A stretch of 64,000 bases of DNA, taken from the NCBI GenBank assembly GCA_903925975.1, contig CAIYHG010000124.1, positions 36,397-100,396 of the forward strand, read 5' to 3'. Position numbers and translations under genes: made by a program. Of this stretch, positions 16,477 to 25,973 are shown piece after piece; positions within the stretch are counted from its first letter, which is position 1; the number at the start of each line of letters is the position of its first letter. A model generated the notes under the pieces. The model saw only the letters and a list, made by a program, of their open reading frames with translations, was not told the DNA's origin and did not search any database. Source of the DNA: an uncultured Acidobacteriia bacterium (GTDB lineage Bacteria > Acidobacteriota > Terriglobia > Bryobacterales > Bryobacteraceae).

Positions 16477-16833
16477 ATGGCGAATATCCAGGTCTTCGGC
16501 GTGAAGAACTCGCAGGCGACGCGCGCGGCGGAGCGCTTCTTCAAGGAGCGGCGCGCGGCGATTCAGATGATCGACCTGAAGAAGAAGGCCATCGCCCCCG
16601 GCGAAATTAGACGGTTCGTCGAACGCTTCGGCTGGGCCGGATTGCTCGATTCCGAGGGCAAGGCCTACATCGAAGGCGGGCTCAAGTACCTGAAACTCTC
16701 CGAATCCGAACTGCTGGCGAAGATCGAGCGGGACCCCGCATTACTGCGTCTCCCGCTGGTCCGCGGCGGCAAACTGGTCAGCATCGGCCACGACGAAGCC
16801 GCCTGGAAGGCCATGCTCGCCCCGCCCGCCTGA
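16477..16833 (+). CDS. ArsC/YffB-family thioredoxin-fold protein lacking the catalytic cysteine
   Basis: A 118-residue ArsC-like (Spx/YffB) protein. The fold marks are a first strand IQVFGV, helix RAAERFFKERRA, and the late LRLPLVRGGKLVSIG segment with the cis-proline. The usual catalytic Cys after the first strand (N-C-x-T) is replaced by KNSQATRAA, and there is no cysteine anywhere in the protein. Redox or arsenate reductase chemistry is therefore unlikely; a structural, regulatory or glutathione-binding role is possible. Confidence 0.8.
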   Translation: MANIQVFGVKNSQATRAAERFFKERRAAIQMIDLKKKAIAPGEIRRFVERFGWAGLLDSEGKAYIEGGLKYLKLSESELLAKIERDPALLRLPLVRGGKLVSIGHDEAAWKAMLAPPA

Positions 16834-16965
16834 GGCGGTCGGTTATCCAACGATTGGGGAAGGTACATCCCGTAATCAGCCGGGTCAGGCCGTGCAGAAG
16901 ATCGGAAAGCGTGGCGCGGCCCGGAGGCTTATTCTTTACACCCGAACGCGGCTCGCGTCCGGCTC

Positions 16966-18609
16966 TTAGGCTTCCACCCAGTTGCGGCGGTCGATGATGG
17001 TATGGGGTTCGTAGCTCTTCCCGGCTTCGAGGCGCTTGTCTTCGCGGCGGCTGGTCCACCAGAGAACCGGCCCGAGAACGCGGCTGGCGGTGGCGGCCAC
17101 AATTCCGAACTCCTGCTCGATTTCCTTGCGCAGGGTGCGAATATGGGCGGACACCTCGCCGTTGACCTTCTTCAGGCGGCGCTCCATGGCCCAGAGCATG
17201 GCGGGGTATGCATGTCGCAGCAGGTGCGATTCGCGATGGATGCGCTCGCGCACACGCTTGTCGGCATGGTTCTTATACCGCTTCCAGCCTTCGAAGCTCG
17301 TGCGGCAGATGCGGAACAGGCTCGGACCGTTGCGCTCGAAATCCCAGCGGAACGCGCGATTCAGAAGCTCGCCCGATAATTCCCGCGAGATTGCCGCGTG
17401 TTGGAAATTGAAGGAGTCCTGCCCGTGGATATCAGCCAGATCCACATCGAGCAACCTGCCCTGCTCCTCCATCTCCTGGTAGAGCGGAGTTCCGGGTACG
17501 GGCGTGTACAGCATGAACTGATGCAGATCGGTTTCGTGGGAGACGGCGTGCTCGATTTCCTCTTCGATGTTCTCGGGCGTGTGGTGTTCGAGGCCGATGA
17601 TGGTGGAGCCCAACAGCACGATGCCATGCTCGCGCAATTCCCTCGTCAGTTGATGGGTATCCGTGCCCTCAAGCTTGGCGTATCCCGCGCGCGGCGATTC
17701 CAGGCCGAGCCAGATGGTAGAGATTCCCAACTCGATCAGTTCGTCGTAGGTGTATTTCTTGATCGCGTTGGCGGAGGAGAAAATATGGAATGCCCAGCTC
17801 TTCCCGGCGGCCTTCATCCTCGCCAGCAGATCGAGCGCCCGCTGGCGCTGCAGCAGGAAGTTCTCGTCCATGATGAAGAAGGAGCGTACGTGCCGTTTGG
17901 TCTCGACTTCCTCCATCAGCTCAAACAGTTCGTCGCCGGTGGAGTACCAGTTCAGAATCTTTCCCTTGCCCCCGAAGAATGCCGACGTAGTGCAGAAGTT
18001 GCAGCCCATCGGGCAACCGACTGAGCTTATGATCGTGGCCGTGGAATCCAACCCGTCTGGAATCCTGACGCCCATCACGCGCAGGTCGAATCCGGATGAG
18101 AGTTCGGGATGGCGGATGGGCGCGTCTACGTCTTCGCCCAGATACCGCCGCATCCACTCAATGCCATCGCCCTTGACAATATGGTCCGCATCCAGGAGAT
18201 GCTCCACGCCGGGTATTGCGGCCACGTGCCCGCCCACGACGATTGTCGATTGGGGAGAAATCTGGCGGACCATCCGGCACATTTCGCGCGCCTTGCCCAC
18301 GTTCACGATGATCGAGGAGATGCCGACGATGTCGTAGTGATTGGCCTTCAGTTCTTTGGCAAAGGCTTCGCGAGTGGGGAAGTCGAGCACCGAGCACGGC
18401 GCCGAGATGTTCTCCTGGATCATGAGGATGCCCCAGGAACGATGGAAGCGCCGCACGGAAAATGCGCCCTGCAGCTTGGTTACCTGGTTATGGTAAAGCT
18501 CCATGGGGTTCATGGTGCGGCTGCCGAACTCATCGTTTTGCGCGTAGGGGCCGAAGACAGACGAGAGGAGCACGCGGGCCTGCGCGCCCTTCGGATGTTT
18601 ATCGATCAT
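16966..18609 (-). CDS. Cobalamin-binding-domain radical SAM protein
   Basis: A 547-residue radical SAM enzyme. Residues about 80-175 form a B12-binding-like Rossmann domain (YDIVGISSIIVNVGKAREM, TIVVGGHVAAIPGVEHLL), but the DxHxxG motif for base-off cobalamin is not seen. The radical SAM core starts with SSVGCPMGCNFCTTSAFF (CxxxCxxC) and continues through IWLGLES and LGSTIIGLEHHTPENIEEE. About 150 helical, basic residues follow at the C-terminus. The architecture is that of lipid-modifying enzymes such as HpnR, Tes and Mss and also of many uncharacterised methylases. A role in membrane lipid modification is a guess. It is monocistronic and convergent with the ArsC-like gene. Confidence 0.75.
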   Translation of the reverse strand: MIDKHPKGAQARVLLSSVFGPYAQNDEFGSRTMNPMELYHNQVTKLQGAFSVRRFHRSWGILMIQENISAPCSVLDFPTREAFAKELKANHYDIVGISSIIVNVGKAREMCRMVRQISPQSTIVVGGHVAAIPGVEHLLDADHIVKGDGIEWMRRYLGEDVDAPIRHPELSSGFDLRVMGVRIPDGLDSTATIISSVGCPMGCNFCTTSAFFGGKGKILNWYSTGDELFELMEEVETKRHVRSFFIMDENFLLQRQRALDLLARMKAAGKSWAFHIFSSANAIKKYTYDELIELGISTIWLGLESPRAGYAKLEGTDTHQLTRELREHGIVLLGSTIIGLEHHTPENIEEEIEHAVSHETDLHQFMLYTPVPGTPLYQEMEEQGRLLDVDLADIHGQDSFNFQHAAISRELSGELLNRAFRWDFERNGPSLFRICRTSFEGWKRYKNHADKRVRERIHRESHLLRHAYPAMLWAMERRLKKVNGEVSAHIRTLRKEIEQEFGIVAATASRVLGPVLWWTSRREDKRLEAGKSYEPHTIIDRRNWVEA

Positions 18610-18704
18610 GTAGGGAATTCCAAACGCGGAGGTCCAGGTGCGGAGGTCCGCTGAACTACTTCAGTGTAACAGTTAGGACGGTTTCGCGCTTGGGACGGCT
18701 CCAG

Positions 18705-19244
18705 CTAGCGCGCCGGAACCGTCCAAAGAAAGATTTTGTTGCCGTCCACGGTTTCCACCTTGTCCGGTTTCCAGTCGCCCATGTCGAAGCTGTGGGAAAC
18801 GATGCGCGTGCCGGGCTTGAGTTCTTTCAGCAACTTGGGGCGAAGGCGCAGATTGACGTCGGGAAGCAGGTATAGCATCACCACGGTGGCATCGTGGATA
18901 TCGGCCGCAAACAGATCGTTGACCTCAAAACGGACGAGGGGTTCCACGCCAGCGGCCTTCGCGCCGGCTCGCGCTTCGGCAATGCGGACAGGATTGTTGT
19001 CTATGCCCGTTCCATGGGCGCCGTACTGCTTCGCCGCGGCGATCACCACGCGGCCGTCGCCGCACCCGAGGTCGTAGACCACGTCGTTCTTCCCCGTGCC
19101 GGCCAGCTTGAGAATGGCGTTCACAATCTCTTCGGGCGAGGTCACGTAGGGGGCGTTGATGAATATCTCGCCCTTGTCTTGGGCGGCGGCAACGCTGGCG
19201 AGCAGGGCGATCATTAGCGGGAGAATTCGCGGCATAAACTTCAA
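18705..19244 (-). CDS. Exported SAM-dependent methyltransferase-like protein
   Basis: A 179-residue protein with an N-terminal signal peptide (MKFMPRILPLMIALLASVAAAQ) followed by a class I methyltransferase domain: VVYDLGCGDGRVVIAAAK is motif I and GTGIDNNPVRI motif II. A periplasmic methyltransferase is odd because SAM is cytoplasmic, but this family (signal peptide plus small MTase) recurs in Acidobacteriota and some proteobacteria. The substrate is unknown. Upstream, 96 bases separate it from the radical SAM gene on the same strand. Confidence 0.75.
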   Translation of the reverse strand: MKFMPRILPLMIALLASVAAAQDKGEIFINAPYVTSPEEIVNAILKLAGTGKNDVVYDLGCGDGRVVIAAAKQYGAHGTGIDNNPVRIAEARAGAKAAGVEPLVRFEVNDLFAADIHDATVVMLYLLPDVNLRLRPKLLKELKPGTRIVSHSFDMGDWKPDKVETVDGNKIFLWTVPAR

Positions 19245-19264
19245 TTTTAACCGGCTGCGGTCAG

Positions 19265-19299
19265 TGGTAGAATGGTATATATAAGGTGTTCTTCTACCA
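19265..19299. promoter_or_regulatory. Inverted repeat operator/promoter of vapBC
   Basis: TGGTAGAA at 19265 and TTCTACCA at 19292 form an 8-bp perfect inverted repeat with 19 bases between, enclosing TATATATA. The right arm abuts the vapB ATG. VapBC complexes repress their own promoters through such dyads; a site covering the -10 and start fits this. Confidence 0.5.
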
Positions 19300-19571
19300 T
19301 GGCGCTGAACATCAAGAATGCGGACGTGGAGCGGCTGGCGAGTGAAGTGGCCAGAATCTCCAATGAAACCAAGACCGAGGCCATTAGGCGTGCGCTATTG
19401 GAACGGCGGATTCGGTTGCAGGCGCGCATCGGAAAGGCCGGAACTCGCAAGAGCCTTCGCGATCACCTGGAGCGGAATGTCTGGCCTCTGGTACCCCAGG
19501 GCGAACTCGGGAGAGTTCTCACCCGCGAAGAGGAAGATCGCATTCTGGGCTACGGCCCCGAGGGCTATTGA
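19299..19571 (+). CDS. vapB: VapB-type antitoxin (PSK antitoxin family)
   Basis: A 90-residue ribbon-helix-helix-like antitoxin: MALNIKNADVERLASEVA and ETKTEAIRRALLERR are the signatures of the Rv0623/PSK antitoxin family. It binds and blocks the VapC RNase downstream and the promoter dyad upstream. The track starts at 19272; the ATG at 19299 begins the conserved sequence. Three bases separate its stop from vapC. Confidence 0.88.
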   Translation: MALNIKNADVERLASEVARISNETKTEAIRRALLERRIRLQARIGKAGTRKSLRDHLERNVWPLVPQGELGRVLTREEEDRILGYGPEGY

Positions 19572-19574
19572 GCC

Positions 19575-19961
19575 ATGGTCCTGGACAGTTCGGCGATTGT
19601 CGCGATCCATTTGAAAGAACCGGGGTGCGACCGGCTGATCGAAGCCATCGAAAGTGCGGAAGTGGTGGTGGTGGGCGTTCCGACGCTGCTCGAAAGCGCG
19701 TTGGTGCTCTCGAACCGTCTGGGTCAGGACGCGCGCCCGCTGCTCTATGGCTTCATCCGGCGCCTGGGAGTTGAAGTCGTCCCATTCAACGAAGACCATC
19801 TGGACGCGGCCATGTCCGCTTTCCTCCGATACGGGAGAGGGCGCCATGCCGCGGGCCTCAATTTCGGCGACTGCATGTCTTACGCAGTGGCGGACGTTGC
19901 CGGCATGCCCCTGCTATTCATCGGCGAAGACTTCGCCCGGACCGATCTTCCGAGAGCCTAG
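19575..19961 (+). CDS. vapC: VapC-type PIN-domain RNase toxin
   Basis: A 128-residue PIN domain. The acidic metal ligands are visible: MVLDSSAIVAI (Asp4), TLLESALVLSN (Glu about 41) and LNFGDCMSYAVA (Asp about 97), with a further Asp in GEDFARTDL. The family cleaves tRNA or rRNA. Length and pairing with vapB are typical. Confidence 0.9.
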   Translation: MVLDSSAIVAIHLKEPGCDRLIEAIESAEVVVVGVPTLLESALVLSNRLGQDARPLLYGFIRRLGVEVVPFNEDHLDAAMSAFLRYGRGRHAAGLNFGDCMSYAVADVAGMPLLFIGEDFARTDLPRA

Positions 19962-19988
19962 AAGGGCTCATCGCACGCCGTTCCCTGC

Positions 19989-20399
19989 TCAGTACATCGC
20001 CGGATAGGCCAAGCGCATTTCGCCGGCTCGGTTTCGGGCGGTCTCAATCTTGATCAGTGGGCCCGCGTCCATCCCGGGGCAGTAGCCGGCGGCCTTGCGC
20101 CATTCGCGGCGGCTCTCCACCAGTTCCGGCCAGAAGGGGAAGACGCGGCACTGCGTCGGTTTCGCCTCGTGGATCGAGCAGCCCTCGTCCGTCAGGAAGC
20201 TGCACTGCGATTGGCGGGGCACGCGGAGGCGCAGCCGGTTGCGCGTGCGGTAAACGTACCGGCGTTCGAATTCGCGCTTCGTCACGTGGAGAAACTCCGC
20301 TGCCCGCTCCAAATCTTGCTCTGTCAGATAGACGAAGCCGGGTTGCCGGCAGCAGACCGTGCAACCGCGCTGGCATGCGAATCGCAACCCCTGCGGCAT
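19989..20399 (-). CDS. YkgJ-family cysteine cluster protein
   Basis: A 136-residue protein of the YkgJ/UPF0153 zinc- or iron-chelating family. The cluster is FACQRGCTVCCRQPGFVYL at residues 8-26, with CSFLTDEGCSIHEAKPTQCR further on and a final Cys in GYCPGMD. Biochemical function is unknown; members are proposed Fe/Zn chelators and some are linked to flagellin lysine methylation. It stands alone between convergent and divergent neighbours. Confidence 0.85.
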   Translation of the reverse strand: MPQGLRFACQRGCTVCCRQPGFVYLTEQDLERAAEFLHVTKREFERRYVYRTRNRLRLRVPRQSQCSFLTDEGCSIHEAKPTQCRVFPFWPELVESRREWRKAAGYCPGMDAGPLIKIETARNRAGEMRLAYPAMY

Positions 20400-20485
20400 G
20401 AATCTATTATCGCTGAGAACGGTTTCGGTCTTTACTTATCCACCGGTTGTGGTATATTTCATCCACCAATGACGGGGAGGCACTC

Positions 20486-20914
20486 ATGTCCCTTGTGCGT
20501 GATATCGTTGACGAGCGAATGCTCTTTTCTGTGGAGGAGCAGCAGACGGTCACACAGGTTGCGGCGCGGATGACGGAGCTCAATGTGGGCGCCATTGTTG
20601 TGCTTAGCAGCGGCCAACTGAGCGGTGTCTTCAGCGAGCGCGACCTGATGCGGCGGGTTTTGCTGGGCAGGCTCGATCCGGATCATACGCCGGTCAAGGA
20701 AGTGATGACCCGGGAACTGGCCACGATCGAAGACTCCGCCAGCGTGGAGCAGGCGGAGGAGGCCATGCGCGTGAATAACTGCCGGCACCTTCCCGTGCTA
20801 CGGAACGGGCGGCTCACCGCTTTCCTCTCCATGCGGGACCTGCTGAACTACGAACTCGCCCGCAAGACGGAGGAACTCCATCACATGCGGGCGTATATTC
20901 AAAGCAACACGTGA
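20486..20914 (+). CDS. CBS-domain pair protein
   Basis: A 142-residue protein of two CBS domains (about 7-60 and 72-125), a module that senses adenosine nucleotides. VGAIVVLSSGQLSGVFSERD and NCRHLPVLRNGRLTAFLSMRD are the two signature strands. The track begins at 20447, but the ATG at 20486 has GGGGAGG five bases upstream and begins normal family sequence. No effector domain is attached. The downstream CbiX-like gene starts within its stop (GTGA), so the two are co-transcribed. Confidence 0.88.
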   Translation: MSLVRDIVDERMLFSVEEQQTVTQVAARMTELNVGAIVVLSSGQLSGVFSERDLMRRVLLGRLDPDHTPVKEVMTRELATIEDSASVEQAEEAMRVNNCRHLPVLRNGRLTAFLSMRDLLNYELARKTEELHHMRAYIQSNT

Positions 20915-21279
20915 GTTCAGGCATTGTAGTCTTCGCCCACGGCTCTCCCCTGGAGCCGGCTAATGAGGGAGTGCGCGCGACGGCGCGCCAACTGGCGCTG
21001 GCCGGCGGCTTCCCGCACGTCGAGGCCGCCTTTCTCGAACGGGGCGAACCGGACTTGGCCGGGGCCGTTGCCCGGTTATGTGCGCTCGGCGTTACGCGGG
21101 TAGTGGTTCTTCCCTACTTCCTGACGCTGGGGATACACCTGGAGCGCGATCTGCCCCGCCTTGTGGCTGCTATCTCAAATGAACATAAAGGGTTAAGCAT
21201 AGAGGTAGCCAGTCCGCTGGAGGGCCATCCAGGGCTGGTATCGGCGCTGCTGGACAGGGCCGGAGAAATGAAGGCGTAG
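20911..21279 (+). CDS. CbiX/SirB-like sirohydrochlorin chelatase, short form
   Basis: A 122-residue chelatase of the small CbiX type, which acts as a homodimer to insert Co or Fe (or Ni) into sirohydrochlorin for B12, sirohaem or F430. GIVVFAHGSPLEPANEG carries the first metal-binding His (10) and LPYFLTLGIHLERDLP the second (about 76). It begins at GTG 20911, overlapping the CBS-gene stop by 4 bases. No other tetrapyrrole gene lies in the window, so the product pathway is open; the B12-type radical SAM at 17-18.6 kb is a possible consumer. Confidence 0.85.
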   Translation: MSSGIVVFAHGSPLEPANEGVRATARQLALAGGFPHVEAAFLERGEPDLAGAVARLCALGVTRVVVLPYFLTLGIHLERDLPRLVAAISNEHKGLSIEVASPLEGHPGLVSALLDRAGEMKA

Positions 21280-21286
21280 CCCCTCC

Positions 21287-21307
21287 ATTGAGTCCTTCAC
21301 ACTCAAG
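21287..21307. promoter_or_regulatory. HAIR element (HspR operator) upstream of dnaK
   Basis: ATTGAGT-CCTTCAC-ACTCAAG matches the HspR-associated inverted repeat CTTGAGT-N7-ACTCAAG at 13 of 14 fixed positions. It ends 6 bases before the -35 box of the dnaK promoter. The hspR gene is the third gene of this operon, giving a closed autoregulatory loop. Confidence 0.88.
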
Positions 21308-21313
21308 GATTTC

Positions 21314-21342
21314 TTGACAATCACCTACTAAGGTTTGATAAT
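21314..21342 (+). promoter_or_regulatory. Near-consensus sigma70 promoter of dnaK
   Basis: TTGACA at 21314-21319, a 17-base spacer, then GATAAT at 21337-21342. Transcription should begin near 21349, about 84 bases before the dnaK ATG. A strong housekeeping promoter held down by a HAIR repressor is the classical HspR arrangement. Confidence 0.85.
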
Positions 21343-21355
21343 GGTTATGGACTAA

Positions 21356-21375
21356 TGCCGCCCTCATTGGCGGCA
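21356..21375 (+). promoter_or_regulatory. 5' UTR hairpin of the dnaK mRNA
   Basis: TGCCGCC-CTCATT-GGCGGCA forms a perfect 7-bp stem starting about 7 bases after the predicted transcription start. It lies far from the ribosome site (GGGAGG near 21417-21422), so it more likely protects the 5' end than controls translation. Confidence 0.5.
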
Positions 21376-21432
21376 CGCCATAAAACTTAGGAAAACCGCA
21401 CTACCAGCGAGAACGAGGGAGGCTTTTTAGCA

Positions 21433-23355
<1,923 letters not shown>

Positions 23356-23383
23356 GCACTACGGCCAGGGCTCGAATCGCGGG

Positions 23384-23427
23384 CCGGAGCCGGGCAAGCG
23401 CACGCGCGCCGTTTCGCCCGGCTCCGG
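23384..23427 (+). terminator. Strong dnaK-dnaJ intergenic hairpin (attenuator or processing site)
   Basis: CCGGAGCCGGGC and GCCCGGCTCCGG pair perfectly over 12 bp with a 20-base loop. No T run follows. Placed between dnaK and dnaJ, it could partly terminate or stabilise the dnaK message, giving the excess of DnaK over DnaJ seen in most bacteria. Confidence 0.5.
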
Positions 23428-23453
23428 GGCCGCAATGCGCCCGAGAGGTTTCT

Positions 23454-24653
23454 ATGGCAGCGCCTAAACACGATTACTACGAAACGCTGGGAGTGGAGCG
23501 GAAGGCTTCGTCAGACGATATCCGCAAGGCCTACCGGAAGCTCGCGCGCAAGCACCATCCCGACTTGAACCCGGGGGATCAGTCCTCCGAGGACCGCTTC
23601 AAGAACGTGCAGGAAGCTTACGACATTCTGAGCGATTCCAAGAAGCGCCAGATGTACGATCAGTTCGGGTTCTACTCGGACGCAGGATTCCCCGGCGCGG
23701 GTCCCGGGCCTCAGGGCGGCCCCGGTCCGCAGCCTGGCATGGATTTCAACGGTTTCGATTTTTCCGACTACTTCGGCGGGGCGGGAGCGCCCGGCGGCGG
23801 TGGGGGGGCTGGCCGGCGCAGGCAGGATCAGGCGTCGGGCGGGCGGTTCCAGGATATCTTTTCGCAGTTCTTCGGCGGCCGCGGGGCCGGCGCGGCTCAG
23901 CCCGAGCCACAGAAGGGCAGCGATCTCGAATACGCGATGGATATCGGCTTCTGGCAGGCCATCAAAGGCACCCAGGCCCGGCTGAACATCACGCGCTACG
24001 AAGTTTGCGATACCTGCCACGGTTCCGGCGCAACGGGCGCCAATGAAGTGGCCTGCCCCGAGTGCAAGGGCAGCGGCCAGGTGAGCCAGATGGCGGGCGC
24101 CATGAAATTCAATATCACCTGCCCCCGCTGCGGCGGCGGCGGAAGGCTGCGGAACGCGTGCCCCACATGCGGCGGCGATGGCCGGGTGGCCCGCACGGAA
24201 GCCGTGGAAGTGCGTATCCCTCCCGGAGCCCGCAATGGGTCGCGCCTGCGCGTGCCCGGAAAGGGCAACGCCGGCACAATGGGGTCGCCGGCCGGTGACC
24301 TCTATATCACCACCAGGGTGGAAGATCACCCGCTATTCCACCGCGAGGGCGACAACATTGAAATCAAGGTTCCGGTAACCGTGTGGGAGGCCGGCCTGGG
24401 CGCGAAGATCGAAGTTCCCACTATCGATGGGCGTACCCAGCTCAAGATTCCGCAGGGCACCAAGAACGGCCAGCGCTTCCGGTTGCGCGAAAAAGGCGTG
24501 CTCAATTTGAGAACGAACCAGCGCGGGGATCAGATTGTGGAGGTAGCCATCGAGGCTCCCGCACCCCGCGACGAGCGCACCAAAGAGCTGCTGCGCGAAC
24601 TGGCGTCGCTGCACACCGAGGATCCGCGCGCCGGCATCTGGACAGACGTCTGA
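23454..24653 (+). CDS. dnaJ: Co-chaperone DnaJ (type I)
   Basis: A 399-residue type I DnaJ. The J domain (about 5-70) has the HPD motif in [10 protein letters not shown], followed by a long Gly/Phe-rich linker (about 75-150). Four CxxCxGxG-type zinc repeats follow: [24 protein letters not shown] and CPTCGGDG; the last is degenerate in its final positions. The C-terminal substrate domain ends at about 385. It stimulates DnaK ATPase and delivers substrates. The extended G/F linker ([15 protein letters not shown]) is a little longer than usual. Confidence 0.96.
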   Translation: MAAPKHDYYETLGVERKASSDDIRKAYRKLARKHHPDLNPGDQSSEDRFKNVQEAYDILSDSKKRQMYDQFGFYSDAGFPGAGPGPQGGPGPQPGMDFNGFDFSDYFGGAGAPGGGGGAGRRRQDQASGGRFQDIFSQFFGGRGAGAAQPEPQKGSDLEYAMDIGFWQAIKGTQARLNITRYEVCDTCHGSGATGANEVACPECKGSGQVSQMAGAMKFNITCPRCGGGGRLRNACPTCGGDGRVARTEAVEVRIPPGARNGSRLRVPGKGNAGTMGSPAGDLYITTRVEDHPLFHREGDNIEIKVPVTVWEAGLGAKIEVPTIDGRTQLKIPQGTKNGQRFRLREKGVLNLRTNQRGDQIVEVAIEAPAPRDERTKELLRELASLHTEDPRAGIWTDV

Positions 24654-24664
24654 GGAGAGTCCCC

Positions 24665-25078
24665 ATGGCGAAAGCGAAATCCAAAGCGGCCTACATGATC
24701 TCGGCGGTGGCGGAGCAGTACGCGATTCATCCGCAAACGCTCCGCCTCTATGAGCGTGAGGGACTCCTCAAGCCTTCCCGCAGCGAAGGCAATACCAGGC
24801 TCTTCACGGATGGCGACCTGGAGCGGCTCGAGGTGATTCTGCACCTGACTCGCGATCTGGGCGTCAATCTTGCCGGCGTCGAGATCATTCTGAACATGCG
24901 CGAGAAGATGGGCGAGATGCAGACGCAGATCCAGGAGTTCATCTCCACGCTCAACCGCGAACTCGCGGCCCGCACCACGCGGCCGCAGGAAAGCGCGGAG
25001 CGCAATTCGCTGATTCCCGTGGTGAACCTGCGGGCCCCGGCGGGCTCATCATCGTCCGGGACGCGGCGTTCGCGCTAG
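24665..25078 (+). CDS. hspR: HspR, MerR-family heat shock repressor
   Basis: A 137-residue MerR-type regulator. The HTH lies in AYMISAVAEQYAIHPQTLRL followed by YEREGLLKPSRSEGNTRLF, the HspR pattern, then a dimerisation helix (GVNLAGVEIILNMREKM). HspR represses dnaK operons by binding HAIR sites and needs DnaK as co-repressor. The track frame starts at 24383 inside dnaJ; the ATG at 24665 lies 12 bases after the dnaJ stop, with AGGAGAG upstream. The HAIR site before dnaK supports the name. Confidence 0.92.
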   Translation: MAKAKSKAAYMISAVAEQYAIHPQTLRLYEREGLLKPSRSEGNTRLFTDGDLERLEVILHLTRDLGVNLAGVEIILNMREKMGEMQTQIQEFISTLNRELAARTTRPQESAERNSLIPVVNLRAPAGSSSSGTRRSR

Positions 25079-25153
25079 CGCTGTCCCGCTCCGGAGTTAC
25101 CGCAAACGGCCATCCGCATCAAGCTATGATGTGTATTCAGGCCTTCCTGCTGC

Positions 25154-25840
25154 ATGAGCACTCAAGCCCCAGCCGCGCGCAATCTAACCTTGGCGTACGT
25201 AGCGCCATTCGTGGTGTTCGTGGTCGCGATGGGCCTGGAGCGCGCGTTTTCGCTGCCGTCGGCAGTGTACTATCCCCTGCGGTTCATCCTGGTCTGCCTG
25301 GTGCTGATTGTTGTGTCCCGCCGGGTGATTCCGTTGCGCCCGTCGGCGCCGCTCGCGAGCATTGCCATAGGGATCGCGGTGTTTCTGATTTGGATCGGTC
25401 CCGACGTGATCTTCGGTCCGGCCTATCGCCATCACTGGATCTTCGAGAACGCGATTCTCGGCCAGGCGGCCAGTTCGGCCGGGAGCGGCCTCCGCGGGAA
25501 CGTGCCATTTATCGTCGTGCGCACGCTCAGTTGCATGATCACCGTTCCCATTCTGGAGGAACTGTTCTGGCGCGGCTGGTTGCTGCGCTGGCTGATTGGC
25601 CACGAGTTCACCAAGGTTCCAATCGGCGCATACACGGTTTCCGCCTTTTGGATGGTAGCCCTGTTGTTTGCTTCCGAACACGGGCCTTACTGGGAAGTCG
25701 GCCTCGCCGCTGGTCTCATTTACAATTGGTGGCTGGTTCGAACTAAGAATCTGGCCGATTGCATTGTGGCGCACGCCGTCACCAACGGCGCTTTGTCCGC
25801 CTACGTTCTACTCACGGGAAACTGGCAATACTGGCTATAA
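25154..25840 (+). CDS. CPBP-family intramembrane metalloprotease (CAAX protease-related)
   Basis: A 228-residue membrane protein with about six hydrophobic segments. The ABI/CPBP motifs are visible: LEELFWRGWLLRW (EExxxR), ASEHGPYW (His) and DCIVAHAVTNG (second His). The N-terminal YYPLRFILVCLVLIVV and the FLIWIGPDVIF segment resemble the CAAX protease-related subfamily associated with PEP-CTERM/exosortase genomes. No exosortase gene is near. Possible roles are immunity, prenyl-protein processing or surface-protein sorting. Confidence 0.8.
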   Translation: MSTQAPAARNLTLAYVAPFVVFVVAMGLERAFSLPSAVYYPLRFILVCLVLIVVSRRVIPLRPSAPLASIAIGIAVFLIWIGPDVIFGPAYRHHWIFENAILGQAASSAGSGLRGNVPFIVVRTLSCMITVPILEELFWRGWLLRWLIGHEFTKVPIGAYTVSAFWMVALLFASEHGPYWEVGLAAGLIYNWWLVRTKNLADCIVAHAVTNGALSAYVLLTGNWQYWL

Positions 25841-25973
25841 CGGAATTCCGGCGAGACAACACAATCCACCGATCTGCAAAGGCTTCGATTCCAACTGAAG
25901 TTTGCATTTCAGATAAAGGAGTGCCATTATCTGAACCGGAGGCCGACGTTCCGGGGACTCATAGGACAGAATC

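Noticed and set aside
18620-18656. GCGGAGGTCC repeated near 18.63 kb as another palindromic element
   Set aside because: Only two short words in tandem, with no GTGG head and no pairing arms of useful length.
23356-23453. grpE expected between dnaK and dnaJ
   Set aside because: Only a 98-base gap with a hairpin is present; grpE must lie elsewhere in the genome.
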